A DNA stretch of 64,000 nucleotides, from the NCBI RefSeq assembly GCF_010646885.2, contig NZ_CP050700.1, forward strand, positions 3,436,501-3,500,500, written 5' to 3'. The DNA comes from Desulfopila sp. IMCC35008. Lineage in GTDB: Bacteria; Desulfobacterota; Desulfobulbia; Desulfobulbales; Desulfocapsaceae. Below, one piece after another: positions 42,439-50,921 of the stretch (its first letter is position 1; the number at the start of each line of letters is the position of its first letter). The position numbers and the translations under genes are program-made. The notes under the pieces are model-generated. The model saw nothing but the letters and a program-made list of their open reading frames with translations, did not search any database and was not told the origin of the DNA.

Positions 42439-43017
42439 ATGAGTATATACGACAAGGTTGGTTCAACGTATGATTCAATGCGAAGTAATATTGGGATTAA
42501 AGACATTCTCAACGTAGTTGATATATTGGGAAAGGAAATAAAAGTACTGGATCTTGGTTGTGGTACCGGACACCCAATTGCAAAAGTTGTGTCACCAATT
42601 GTGAAAGAATATATTGGGGTTGATAAGAGTCAACCAATGCTGGATGCGTATTCGAAAAATGTCAAAGACGGAGAATACATGCTTTTAAACATGACTGATA
42701 TCGGTCAAATTCCCGGAAAATGGGAATTTATTTTCAGTTGGGGCGCAATTTGCCACTTACCTATTAAGCAACAGAAAAAAGTCATGAAACATGTGAGCAA
42801 ATTGTTGAAGCCGGAAGGTCGTTTTCTATTTACCGGTGGAAAGGAAATAGACGAATGTACTGGAAAGATTGGGGAGTACACAGTTAACCACTATAGTATT
42901 GGGGAAAAAGCATATAAAGAATTTCTATCAGAACTGAATATGGATTTGATTAGTGCAAGTTTTAGTGAAGGGAACAATTATGTTTATGTTTTCAAAAAAA
43001 AGAAAATTTGCACTTAA
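42439..43017 (+). CDS. SAM-dependent methyltransferase (cassette)
   Basis: A 192-residue class I methyltransferase. The SAM-binding motif I is VLDLGCGTGHPIAK, motif II is YIGVDKSQPMLDAY, and a later FIFSWGAICHLP and LLKPEGRFLFTGG match motifs of small-molecule methyltransferases. The substrate is unknown. It starts 18 bases after a CGTTAAGT core site and is followed by a hairpin, so it is a plus-orientation cassette. Confidence 0.85.
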   Translation: MSIYDKVGSTYDSMRSNIGIKDILNVVDILGKEIKVLDLGCGTGHPIAKVVSPIVKEYIGVDKSQPMLDAYSKNVKDGEYMLLNMTDIGQIPGKWEFIFSWGAICHLPIKQQKKVMKHVSKLLKPEGRFLFTGGKEIDECTGKIGEYTVNHYSIGEKAYKEFLSELNMDLISASFSEGNNYVYVFKKKKICT

Positions 43018-43071
43018 GCAGTTATTCCAGCGGACCCATAAAACCTTGGGCCGCTGAATTTAACGTTCGAT
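43011..43071 (+). repeat. attC-like site L
   Basis: TTCCAGCGG-A-CCC pairs with GGG-CCGCTGAA around a short loop, ending in AACGTTCGAT. About 60 bases, between the methyltransferase and GFA genes. Confidence 0.65.
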
Positions 43072-43084
43072 TTTGGAGACACAT

Positions 43085-43495
43085 ATGCATTATTCAAGCT
43101 TTTGCAGATGCGGGCAAATTCAGGTAAACCTCTCTCTTCCCAAGCCCATTGACACCTATGCACCACGAGCATGTGATTGTGATTTCTGCACCTCACGAAG
43201 TGCTTCATACTTATCAGACCCAGATGGAATGCTTCAAATTACAAAGGCTGAAGAGCTTGAACAGTTAAAGCAAGGGTCTGGACAAGCCATCTTCTGGCAG
43301 TGCAAATCTTGCCATGATCTCATCGGAGTAACTCATGAGTTTAAAAATGGCATCCAAGGCACTGTTAATGCAAACTTGTTTGCTGAGGGTCATGAACTGC
43401 AAAGTTCTATTGCGGTTTCTCCCAAAACTCTATCTCCTGAAATAAAACGTGAACGCTGGAGAGAGGTTTGGATGAAAGTCAAGTTCACTCCATAA
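43085..43495 (+). CDS. GFA/CENP-V domain protein (cassette)
   Basis: A 136-residue protein of the GFA (glutathione-dependent formaldehyde-activating enzyme-like) zinc fold: CRCGQIQVNLSLP at the N terminus, CDCDFCTSRSASYL in the centre and FWQCKSCHDLIG near the end, giving the paired zinc sites. ATG 43085 with TTGGAG upstream is chosen. Most members act on thiol adducts or are of unknown function. It follows attC L and is probably the last plus-orientation cassette before an IS. Confidence 0.8.
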   Translation: MHYSSFCRCGQIQVNLSLPKPIDTYAPRACDCDFCTSRSASYLSDPDGMLQITKAEELEQLKQGSGQAIFWQCKSCHDLIGVTHEFKNGIQGTVNANLFAEGHELQSSIAVSPKTLSPEIKRERWREVWMKVKFTP

Positions 43496-43507
43496 TAATT
43501 CTTTACA

Positions 43508-45126
43508 TAGATTCTCCTTAGAAATAGATAACCGACTGTAATTGCAAGCATACCTTCCTTGTATCTGGTATAATATGTAGAAGTTCAACGACATATACCT
43601 CAAAAGGCTTGCACATGATTCGATATACGAGCAGTAAGCAACTCAGTTTGGATGGATTCAGCCTCCCCTTTGGTGGTTCGCTGAATCCGCAAAACCGGTG
43701 GGTGAAATGGAGCGAAGTTATCCCATGGGATGACCTGGCTACATGCTATTACAAGACTATGAATCCGGGAAAGGGGCGACCTGGTAAAGATGCGCGACTG
43801 GTGATAGGGGCAATGATCATCAAACATAAGCTGACTCTGAGTGACGAGGAGACGGTTATGCAGATCCAGGAAAACCCGTACCTCCAGTACTTTGTAGGCT
43901 TCAGCAGTTATGTGGATAAGCCACCGTTTGCGGCCAGCTTGTTTGTAGATATCCGAAAACGGATGGGGTCTGAAGTGTTTGCCGGATTTGAACAAGTTAT
44001 CCTCGAAAAGATAGGTAAGCCCCGTCGTACAGGAAAAGCGAAAGAGGAAAATCGAGGGAAACTGCTTCTCGATGCCACAGTTGCGGAGCAGGCGATTCGT
44101 TACCCGACCGATCTGAGCTTACTCAATGAGGCTCGCGAGATTTCCGAGAAGCTGATCGATGAACTGTATGCTCTGAGTGACTACACTAAGAAGCCGAGGA
44201 CCTATCGCCGTAAAGCGAGAAAACAGTATCTGAAGATTGCCAAAAACAAAAAGCCAAGCGTGAAGGTTCGCCGTCGCGCGCTGCGTGAGCAATTGCAGTA
44301 CCTGAGGCGAAACTTAAAGCACATATCGTCCCTGCTTGACTCTTTGGGAAGCGCTCCTTTTCCCTTACCGCATGGCCTGCAACGGCAATACTGGATCATT
44401 CAGCATTTGTATTCGCAGCAGGACGGAATGTACAGAAACCGGCAAAACAGGTGTGATGACAGAATCGTATCCATATCTCAACCCCATGTTCGTCCGATAG
44501 TGCGCGGCAAGGCAAGCAAGAAAACTGAATTCGGCGCCAAGATCAGTGTCAGTATGAAAGACGGCCTGGCGTTTGTTGACCATATCGGTTGGGATGCGTT
44601 CAATGAGAGTAAGGATTTGAAAAAGCAGGTGGAGGATTATCGACAGCGGTTTGGTCATTACCCAGAGGTTGTTCTGGCTGATCAGTTATATGGCTCGCGA
44701 GATAACCGAAAGTACCTCAAGGAAAAAGGAATTCGCTTTGGCGGTAAAGCACTTGGCCGTCCCCCAAAGCAATCGGCAGAGAATACAGAAAAGATTCGAA
44801 AAATGAAGCAACAGCGAATCCAGGACAGTCGGGAACGAATCCCGATTGAAGGTAAGTTCGGGCAAGGTAAAAACGGCTACCGACTCAACTATATCCGAGC
44901 CAAGCTGCAAAAGACCTCAGAAGCATGGATCAACTGTATCTTCTTGGTGATGAACCTCATGGTTCTGCTCAAGAAGTTGAGTAAAAATCTTGCGCTATCG
45001 TTGTTGGCTCTACTTTTCAGACTCTGTACCAAGGTTTTAGCTGTTGCTTTCGGCAATTTCTCCATGCGGATCACTGCCGGGCTCGTTGCCGCGTAATATG
45101 GACGGTGTTTTTCTGAGGAGGCTCTA
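43508..45126 (+). mobile_element. IS5/IS1182-like insertion sequence
   Basis: A single transposase gene with imperfect inverted ends: the left reads TAGATTCTCCTTAGAAATAG and the right, inverted, TAGAGCCTCCTCAGAAAAAC. Total about 1.62 kb. A target duplication was not evident. Confidence 0.72.
43615..45096 (+). CDS. IS5/IS1182-like DDE transposase
   Basis: A 493-residue DDE transposase. The N-terminal DUF772-like block is ATCYYKTMNPGKGRPGKDAR with LVIGAMIIKHKLTLSDEETV; the catalytic core begins LLLDATVAEQAIRYPTDLSL, the second acidic residue is in VVLADQLYGSRDNRKYLK and the last in RIPIEGKFGQGKNGYRLNYI. A long basic insertion lies at residues about 185-250. The frame is complete, so it may be active. 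ATG 43615 is preferred over an in-frame TTG. Confidence 0.9.
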   Translation: MIRYTSSKQLSLDGFSLPFGGSLNPQNRWVKWSEVIPWDDLATCYYKTMNPGKGRPGKDARLVIGAMIIKHKLTLSDEETVMQIQENPYLQYFVGFSSYVDKPPFAASLFVDIRKRMGSEVFAGFEQVILEKIGKPRRTGKAKEENRGKLLLDATVAEQAIRYPTDLSLLNEAREISEKLIDELYALSDYTKKPRTYRRKARKQYLKIAKNKKPSVKVRRRALREQLQYLRRNLKHISSLLDSLGSAPFPLPHGLQRQYWIIQHLYSQQDGMYRNRQNRCDDRIVSISQPHVRPIVRGKASKKTEFGAKISVSMKDGLAFVDHIGWDAFNESKDLKKQVEDYRQRFGHYPEVVLADQLYGSRDNRKYLKEKGIRFGGKALGRPPKQSAENTEKIRKMKQQRIQDSRERIPIEGKFGQGKNGYRLNYIRAKLQKTSEAWINCIFLVMNLMVLLKKLSKNLALSLLALLFRLCTKVLAVAFGNFSMRITAGLVAA

Positions 45127-45405
45127 CATAATCATGCATTTCATTTTCACTCAGCTTCGCTCAATTGGTCTCGCTGAATCTTGCCTGCCAACCTCACGTC
45201 GCAAAGTGCCCCGGATGTGTATCGACACACTCAGCGGACCGCGTATGTATCGACCAGTCGGTAGTTCAAATCTTCTCACTTCCAATACTGCTAAGATATA
45301 AAAGCTACCGACTCACATAAAAAAGACCAACCGTTACTTCATACAACATAACAATGGTGACGGCATAATTTCAGCCAACCGTGAAGATTGGGTGAGATGT
45401 TACAG
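45127..45405. other. Gap after the IS, no gene seen
   Basis: About 280 bases. A tRNA-like scrap (GTCGGTAGTTCAAATCTTCT followed by CACTTCCA) occurs at 45259-45286, too short to call. Confidence 0.35.
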
Positions 45406-46179
45406 TTAGCCAATGAGTACCAATCCGTAATGTGAACTTGTAGGTGCAAAAGAATTATTGCTCTTTTTAAACCAGCCAGCATTTTTAAGAAGATGGTTCA
45501 TGTTGATCCCATATCCTGAAACCGATGGTCGAGATAGGTCTGGATGTCGACATATACCATCGCCGTTCAGAAAGTTGCAGTAAGAATGTTCTGAGCATTG
45601 AATGTTTTTACATGAGCCGCCTGCAAATGCAGTTGATTGCACTAGCCCTTTCTCATGGGCGGCTCGTTCGATTTGTATAACAATAAAATGCAGAAGTTTA
45701 CTTATTTCTTTGCGCTTATCGGAATACATCTGCTCTTGCGGAACCTCAATCTCTACCATGATCGCTTGAGATGTTTTATGTATGTTATTCTTTAACCAAT
45801 CAGGTCCTCTCACATGTGGTGGACAAGTTGGAGATGACCCATAATTGGGACATTTGGTTTCCCGACAGAGATCTGCTATTTGATTATCAATTTGAATATG
45901 ATCAGCATCAAGTATTGTTACAGCACTACTCCCAAAGTCCATTGCTAATTCTAAAAGCTCATCAATAGGGTTAGCCTTCGATTCAAACGTCTTTGGGTCT
46001 GGTTTTTTGACCGAGGGATCAGGATTAAAAACAACTGTTCCGCATTGAGTACATCGACACTTCAATTCATCTGACCAGATCTCAACGATAGCATTGCACT
46101 GAGGGCAATCAAACTCGATTGGGAAGGTTGATAAGGTCTTATCCATACCAGGGCATTTTAATGTGTCATTTAATCCCAT
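45406..46179 (-). CDS. DUF2284 metal-binding protein
   Basis: A 257-residue protein with an N-terminal zinc ribbon (FDCPQCNAIVEI, CRCTQCGTVVF) and a DUF2284 domain with its cysteine set: CRETKCPNYGSSPTCPPH, then GGSCKNIQCSEHSYCNFLNG. These cysteines probably bind an iron-sulfur cluster or zinc. It overlaps the end of the preceding DUF3786 gene by 14 bases and is third in a MarR-led minus-strand operon. Such proteins are common in strict anaerobes; no reaction is assigned. Confidence 0.82.
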   Translation of the reverse strand: MGLNDTLKCPGMDKTLSTFPIEFDCPQCNAIVEIWSDELKCRCTQCGTVVFNPDPSVKKPDPKTFESKANPIDELLELAMDFGSSAVTILDADHIQIDNQIADLCRETKCPNYGSSPTCPPHVRGPDWLKNNIHKTSQAIMVEIEVPQEQMYSDKRKEISKLLHFIVIQIERAAHEKGLVQSTAFAGGSCKNIQCSEHSYCNFLNGDGICRHPDLSRPSVSGYGINMNHLLKNAGWFKKSNNSFAPTSSHYGLVLIG

Positions 46180-47011
46180 TTGATCTAATCCTTTGCGAAG
46201 GCTGATTTGAACTATGAACCATTGATAATCGCTCCAACATTAACGCAAACCCGACTCCGAGGGTATAAAGGCCGTCCATACCGATGTTGGACTCTGCGGT
46301 ATCATCAAAAAACAGTTTAAGCGAAGATTCCATACCGTCTTCAGGTTGCCAATAACATATTAGCATAGGGACCAAAGGCAGTGGATAGAGGATAACAGCA
46401 ACATCAGACTCATATTGGTCAACCACTTCTTCAGCCTTAAACATACCCACCAGGTCAGAAAAGAGATCCGGGTATTTGTCGGCCGTACCTTTAAGTATAT
46501 TTTCACACTGTTGACCGAAAAGTCGATACCAGTCTTTACCATTTGGCAGCTCACGAAGTGGGACCCAGTTGTGGCTAAGGGGTACTCCTTTTGAATAGAT
46601 AAGGTAGTTAAGAACCGACTTGAGAATCCAGCCGTTTACATGGATATTGGTCGTCACTTTACTTCGTCGGTCAATGCTGAAACGTTTTCCACAGATAGGA
46701 ATAGTTATAACCCCGTCTTCGCATTCAGCCTTTACCGTTTTGGCTCTCTCTTCCATATCAAGTGAAAGAAGTCCCGTTTGCAGTTTCCTTATAACAGCAT
46801 AGAACTCTTCCTCAATAGGGTTGATACCTTTCTTACTTCCTCCAAATTGCTGCAATTTATCCTGGGGGACATAAGTACAAGCAGATAACCCAACCTTGCC
46901 GGTAAATACGGCTCCTGCAAATGCAAGACAAGTACTCTGACCGCATTCTTTACAATTGGTTTTAGGAAGGATCTGAAATATCTCCATAGCGTTTTTGAAA
47001 TTTTTCCCCAT
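46166..47011 (-). CDS. Fe-S and DUF3786 domain protein
   Basis: A 281-residue protein. The N-terminal Fe-S domain LPKTNCKECGQSTCLAFAGA, with a fourth cysteine in LSACTYV, resembles the 4Fe-4S motif of the corrinoid Fe-S protein (AcsC/CdhE). The C-terminal DUF3786 domain has HNWVPLRELPNGKDWYRLFG and a TLGVGFALMLERL end. The architecture suggests electron transfer to a corrinoid or similar cofactor, an inference from the Fe-S module. GGGAG precedes the start; the MarR gene is 38 bases upstream. Confidence 0.82.
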   Translation of the reverse strand: MGKNFKNAMEIFQILPKTNCKECGQSTCLAFAGAVFTGKVGLSACTYVPQDKLQQFGGSKKGINPIEEEFYAVIRKLQTGLLSLDMEERAKTVKAECEDGVITIPICGKRFSIDRRSKVTTNIHVNGWILKSVLNYLIYSKGVPLSHNWVPLRELPNGKDWYRLFGQQCENILKGTADKYPDLFSDLVGMFKAEEVVDQYESDVAVILYPLPLVPMLICYWQPEDGMESSLKLFFDDTAESNIGMDGLYTLGVGFALMLERLSMVHSSNQPSQRIRSNGIK

Positions 47012-47049
47012 AAAGCACTCCCTGAGATAATCACATTTAAAACATATAC

Positions 47050-47520
47050 TTATTGAGACTCCATATAGCTAAATGATTGACCTGTTTTTTTCAGTAGTTC
47101 TAGTATATCGAGAAGTTCTCTATCCGATAGAGAAGTCATCAAATCTGCGGATGAGTGGTTAAAAGACTGGAGACAATCTTTCCAGATTTCAATTCCTTTA
47201 ACGGTTTCAATAAGCAGAGTTGAGCGTCGATCTGCGGGAGCAACCGACACACTGATTAATTCTTTATCCTGCAATGTCTTTATAATTTTAGAAATATTGG
47301 ATTTCTCAAAGAGGAGCCTGTTACATAATTCTTTCTGGCTGAGAGGACCTTTCAGGATTATTTCATTAATTACAAGAAATTGATTTGTGTTCAGGTTGAA
47401 TTGTTGGCAGACCTGACCCAACTTTCTTTGTAGAAACAAGCCGTTCTTTATCAATGACATAACAAGCTGTGTTTCAATATTTTTACTTTTTTGTACTTCT
47501 CTTTGTTTTTCTGAATCCAT
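47050..47520 (-). CDS. MarR-family transcriptional regulator
   Basis: A 156-residue winged-helix repressor: NLNTNQFLVINEIILKGPLS, QKELCNRLLFEKSNISKIIK (recognition helix), then LISVSVAPADRRSTLLIETV (wing). Length and order fit MarR proteins, which act as dimers that release DNA when bound to a ligand. ATG 47520 has GGGGGA upstream, while the in-frame ATG at 47544 lies only five bases from the -10 box, so it is rejected. Two palindromic sites flank its promoter, implying autorepression, and two metal-binding genes follow in the operon. Confidence 0.9.
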   Translation of the reverse strand: MDSEKQREVQKSKNIETQLVMSLIKNGLFLQRKLGQVCQQFNLNTNQFLVINEIILKGPLSQKELCNRLLFEKSNISKIIKTLQDKELISVSVAPADRRSTLLIETVKGIEIWKDCLQSFNHSSADLMTSLSDRELLDILELLKKTGQSFSYMESQ

Positions 47521-47535
47521 TCTTTCCCCCAGGTT

Positions 47536-47580
47536 AGTTTCCATTTCAACTAATACACATAAACAGTTTCCATGTCAACT
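47536..47580 (-). promoter_or_regulatory. Promoter and paired operators of the MarR operon
   Basis: On the minus strand TTGACA, a 17-base spacer and TATTAG form a strong sigma-70 promoter (47578-47550). AGTTGACATGGAAACT covers the -35 box and AGTTGAAATGGAAACT overlaps the -10 end; both are copies of one imperfect 16-base palindrome, 29 bases apart. This is the expected binding pattern for an autoregulatory MarR protein. Confidence 0.72.
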
Positions 47581-48024
47581 ATATCTGCATAATACGATTT
47601 GAAATTGGTGATAACGAGGTCAAAGAAAAAGTAAGGTCGAGTAGTTTCCACAGGAAGGGTGGAGAAATATTTTGGGGAATTCTGTGTGGGGTATTCTGGT
47701 TAACTCTCCCAGTCTCACAATCAGAGAAAAGTTGCTCCATCAGCCTTGATGCACCTGGAGCGGTAAAATTACTTTTCTTTTAGCATAAATGGTGAGTGTG
47801 CAGGGGAGAACGATCAATAGTAGGCTGAACTTTTTAGTAGTTGCTTTTGAGCAAAAAATAGAATGTATTAAAAAATATTGGGTTGCCACTAAAGTTCAGC
47901 TTATTTCACGCAGGATTACTTGCTTTAGATTAGCAACAACCAGAAAAAATAATATCATTACTTCCCTTGAATGATTTATACGGAAAAAGCAATTTAACTC
48001 TATCAATATCAATAAGTTTCAACT
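47581..48024. other. Divergent intergenic region
   Basis: About 440 bases between the MarR promoter and the hybrid kinase start. No gene or RNA recognised; the kinase promoter should be here. Confidence 0.5.
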
Positions 48025-50169
48025 ATGAATAACGATTTGGACAAGATATTATCTCCGACCCTCTGTTCAGCTAACCCACCTAACAAAAGGAAAGGTTCCT
48101 TATCTTTAGGAAGAGCCGAGCAGCTCAACCAAACCCTCTTTAAAATTTCGAATGCAGTCAGGAATTCGAAGGATCTTGGCGAGTTATACGGATCAATTCA
48201 TCATATTCTTGGTGAAATCATGGATCTGACGAACTTCTTTATTGCCTTATATCATAAAGAAAACGAACAGATTAGCTTTCCATACTATAGAGATATCTAC
48301 GATGATGATGATGTCTATTGTGACGAGCTTCAACTCGACAATTGCCTAACCGGTGGTGTCATTCAAAATGCCACTCCTGTTTTTTTGAGGAAAAATGAAC
48401 TCGAAAAGAGACGTGACTCAAAAACACTTATTGGAACAGTTCCAGAGCTGTGGCTAGGTGTTCCATTGAAGATAAAAGATGAAGTAATCGGCGTTATGGC
48501 CACATTGAGTTATCATGATGCCGAACTTTTTGACAAAATGGATTTAAATACCCTTATTTCAGTCTCTGACCAAATAGCCTTGGCCATTGAACGTAAACAG
48601 TATGAGCAGGCGTTGATTTCTTCCGAAAAAAAATACCGTACCATTCTTGAAACTATGGTTGAGGGTTATTTTGAGCAAGATCAAGACGGCATAATAACAA
48701 TGGCTAACCCTGCAATGTGCAGGATGCTGGATAAGCCATTAGAAAAAGTTGTTGGCACCAGTTTTACGGAGTTTTTAGAGAATTTAGAAACAAACACGAT
48801 TACTGATGAATTTCAGGATATTTATAACTCACAAAAAACTACCCTCCATATAGAGTTTGAAGTCATTCTATCTAACGGTTCAAATCGATACCTGGAAGGG
48901 ACATTTTCCTCAATTCTGAATGACAACAATGCTCTTACCGGCATAAAAGGAATTGTCCGAGATATCACTGAAAAAAAGAAAACTGAGCAAACACAGAAAA
49001 CTCTTGAGGAAAAACTTCAACAGTCCCAGCGGCTTGAATCTCTCGGTACTCTTGCCGGTGGCGTAGCCCACGATTTCAACAATCTACTTATGGGAATCCA
49101 GGGGCGTATATCCATCATTCAGGCAGGTCTTGAAGAGCAGCATCCTCATTTTACTCAACTTGAACTGATGGAGAGCTATATTCAAAAAGCATCAAATCTA
49201 ACTTCTCAGTTACTTGGCTTTGCACGAGGTGGAAAATATGAACTCAAAGCGGTCAGTATAAATCTTGTTATCAAGAATAGTGTTGAGATTGTGAAACCTG
49301 CAAAAAAAGCAATCGAGATTAGAACTGTTTTTAAAGATAACCTCAGTGTAGTTGAAGTTGATGAAAACCAAATGGAGCAGGTGTTCGTAAACTTGCTGTT
49401 AAATGCATCAAACGCCATGGACCAGGGAGGCACTATAACTATAACAAGCGAGAAAATAATGGTCGATTCAAAGACCGCAGAGGTCAAAACCATTAAACCT
49501 GGATACTACGTTCGAGTTGCTGTTAACGACACTGGCAAAGGTATTAGTGAAGATGATATAGAAAAAGTGTTTGATCCGTTTTTTACTACTAATTCTTTGG
49601 GGGGAAGTACAGGTTTGGGGCTCGCCATGGTGTATGGAATCATTGAAAATCACCACGGTTTTATCTCTGTTGAGAGTAGGATCAACGAGGGTACATGCTT
49701 TACCATCCTACTACCATGCTCACAGAAAGAAATATTTTCTGAAGAAAAACCATCTCCAGAAACACAAAAAGGTACAGACACAATTCTCTTGGTTGATGAT
49801 GAGCCCATGATTATTGAGGTGGGAAAAGAAATGATTTCCATGCTTGGCTATGATGTTATAACTGCTTCATCAGGCATGGAGGCTTTAGAAATTGCTGGAA
49901 CCGAGAATAAACGAATTGATCTGTTTATTGTTGATATGATAATGCCTCAAATGAATGGTGGAGAACTCTTTGATAAGCTGAAAAATTTTGATCCCAATGT
50001 CAAAATTATACTCTCAAGTGGTTACAGTATCGATGGAGAAGCTCGGGAAATTATAAACCGTGGATGCCAAGGATTTATTCAGAAACCATTCACATTGTCT
50101 CAATTAGGAGAAAAGATCAGGGATGTTTTGGGATCTGACCAGGAAGCTGTCCCAGAAGTAGTTATGTAA
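48025..50169 (+). CDS. Hybrid sensor histidine kinase (GAF-PAS-kinase-receiver)
   Basis: A 714-residue signalling protein without membrane segments. Domains in order: GAF (about 30-190, LGELYGSIHHILGEIMDLTN), PAS (about 200-325, YFEQDQDGIITMANPAMCRM), dimerisation/phosphoacceptor with His349 (LAGGVAHDFNNLLMGI), ATPase (QVFVNLLLNASNAM; NDTGKGISEDDIEKVFDPFF; GSTGLGLAMVYGI) and a C-terminal receiver with Asp637 (LFIVDMIMPQMNGG). It should sense a cytosolic small molecule and pass phosphate to its own receiver. No partner regulator is adjacent. Confidence 0.93.
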   Translation: MNNDLDKILSPTLCSANPPNKRKGSLSLGRAEQLNQTLFKISNAVRNSKDLGELYGSIHHILGEIMDLTNFFIALYHKENEQISFPYYRDIYDDDDVYCDELQLDNCLTGGVIQNATPVFLRKNELEKRRDSKTLIGTVPELWLGVPLKIKDEVIGVMATLSYHDAELFDKMDLNTLISVSDQIALAIERKQYEQALISSEKKYRTILETMVEGYFEQDQDGIITMANPAMCRMLDKPLEKVVGTSFTEFLENLETNTITDEFQDIYNSQKTTLHIEFEVILSNGSNRYLEGTFSSILNDNNALTGIKGIVRDITEKKKTEQTQKTLEEKLQQSQRLESLGTLAGGVAHDFNNLLMGIQGRISIIQAGLEEQHPHFTQLELMESYIQKASNLTSQLLGFARGGKYELKAVSINLVIKNSVEIVKPAKKAIEIRTVFKDNLSVVEVDENQMEQVFVNLLLNASNAMDQGGTITITSEKIMVDSKTAEVKTIKPGYYVRVAVNDTGKGISEDDIEKVFDPFFTTNSLGGSTGLGLAMVYGIIENHHGFISVESRINEGTCFTILLPCSQKEIFSEEKPSPETQKGTDTILLVDDEPMIIEVGKEMISMLGYDVITASSGMEALEIAGTENKRIDLFIVDMIMPQMNGGELFDKLKNFDPNVKIILSSGYSIDGEAREIINRGCQGFIQKPFTLSQLGEKIRDVLGSDQEAVPEVVM

Positions 50170-50404
50170 AAACAGATAAATAAAGGCCAGCAGAACTTCT
50201 TGCAGTGTAATGAAAGTGCGAATGAACATACAAAAACAAGGAGGTCCTGGATGCTTCGGTGTTCGGTCGTTTTTGTTTCTAGATGATTATGTAAATTTAA
50301 TACCTTACCAAATACTTACTGGAAATACCGGTGCTCTCGTTGTTAAATATCTATGTCTCATTGGGTTTATTCAATTTTCTTCTCAAAAATAGGAGCATGG
50401 GAAA

Positions 50405-50692
50405 ATGACACTAACGAAAGCTGATCTCGTTGAAGCTGTTTACAAAGAGCATAGCACTATGACAAAAAAAGCAGCAGTTGATGCTGTGGAAACGTTCCTC
50501 CGACTATCAAAAGGAGCTCTCATTGATGGCTCTGATCTACTACTTAGTGGTTTCGGCAAATTCAATGTGAAGGACAAAAAAGAAAGAAAGGGGCGCAATC
50601 CCCAGACCGGTGATAGTCTCATGCTTGAGAAGAGAAGAGTTATTACGTTTAAGCCTTCTGGCATTTTAAGAGACAAGATTAACGCTTCTTGA
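50405..50692 (+). CDS. HU/IHF-family DNA-binding protein
   Basis: A 95-residue histone-like protein: MTLTKADLVEAVYKEHSTMT, FGKFNVKDKKERKGRNPQTG, and RRVITFKPSGILRDKINAS. The intact beta arm with RNPQTG indicates DNA bending. It is a close paralogue of the element 1 copy at 14844-15128. AGGAGC precedes the start. It stands alone. Confidence 0.94.
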   Translation: MTLTKADLVEAVYKEHSTMTKKAAVDAVETFLRLSKGALIDGSDLLLSGFGKFNVKDKKERKGRNPQTGDSLMLEKRRVITFKPSGILRDKINAS

Positions 50693-50921
50693 TCAGATCT
50701 GCCACTCTGAAAACCGGACGCCTGCAACCAGGTTAATGAAATGTCCCCCTCTGCAGCAATCTTGTTCGTAGTGGACTCATGGGTTCCGACGAAAATATCG
50801 GGTCGTAAAGATAGCCGATAGATCAAAGGCGCCTGGGAGCCTGCTGGTTACTATGGTGATCGCTTCGGCTCATCAAAAGATCATCAACAGATGGTTATGA
50901 GAATAATAATGACTCGGCGTA

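Noticed and set aside
7331..45126. CRISPR array or complete integron with integrase
   Set aside because: No regularly spaced short direct repeats were seen, and no integron-type integrase gene or attI was found near either cassette run.
45259..45286. Possible tRNA 3' end
   Set aside because: Only a T-loop-like stretch is present, with no matching stem; too weak to annotate as a gene or att site.
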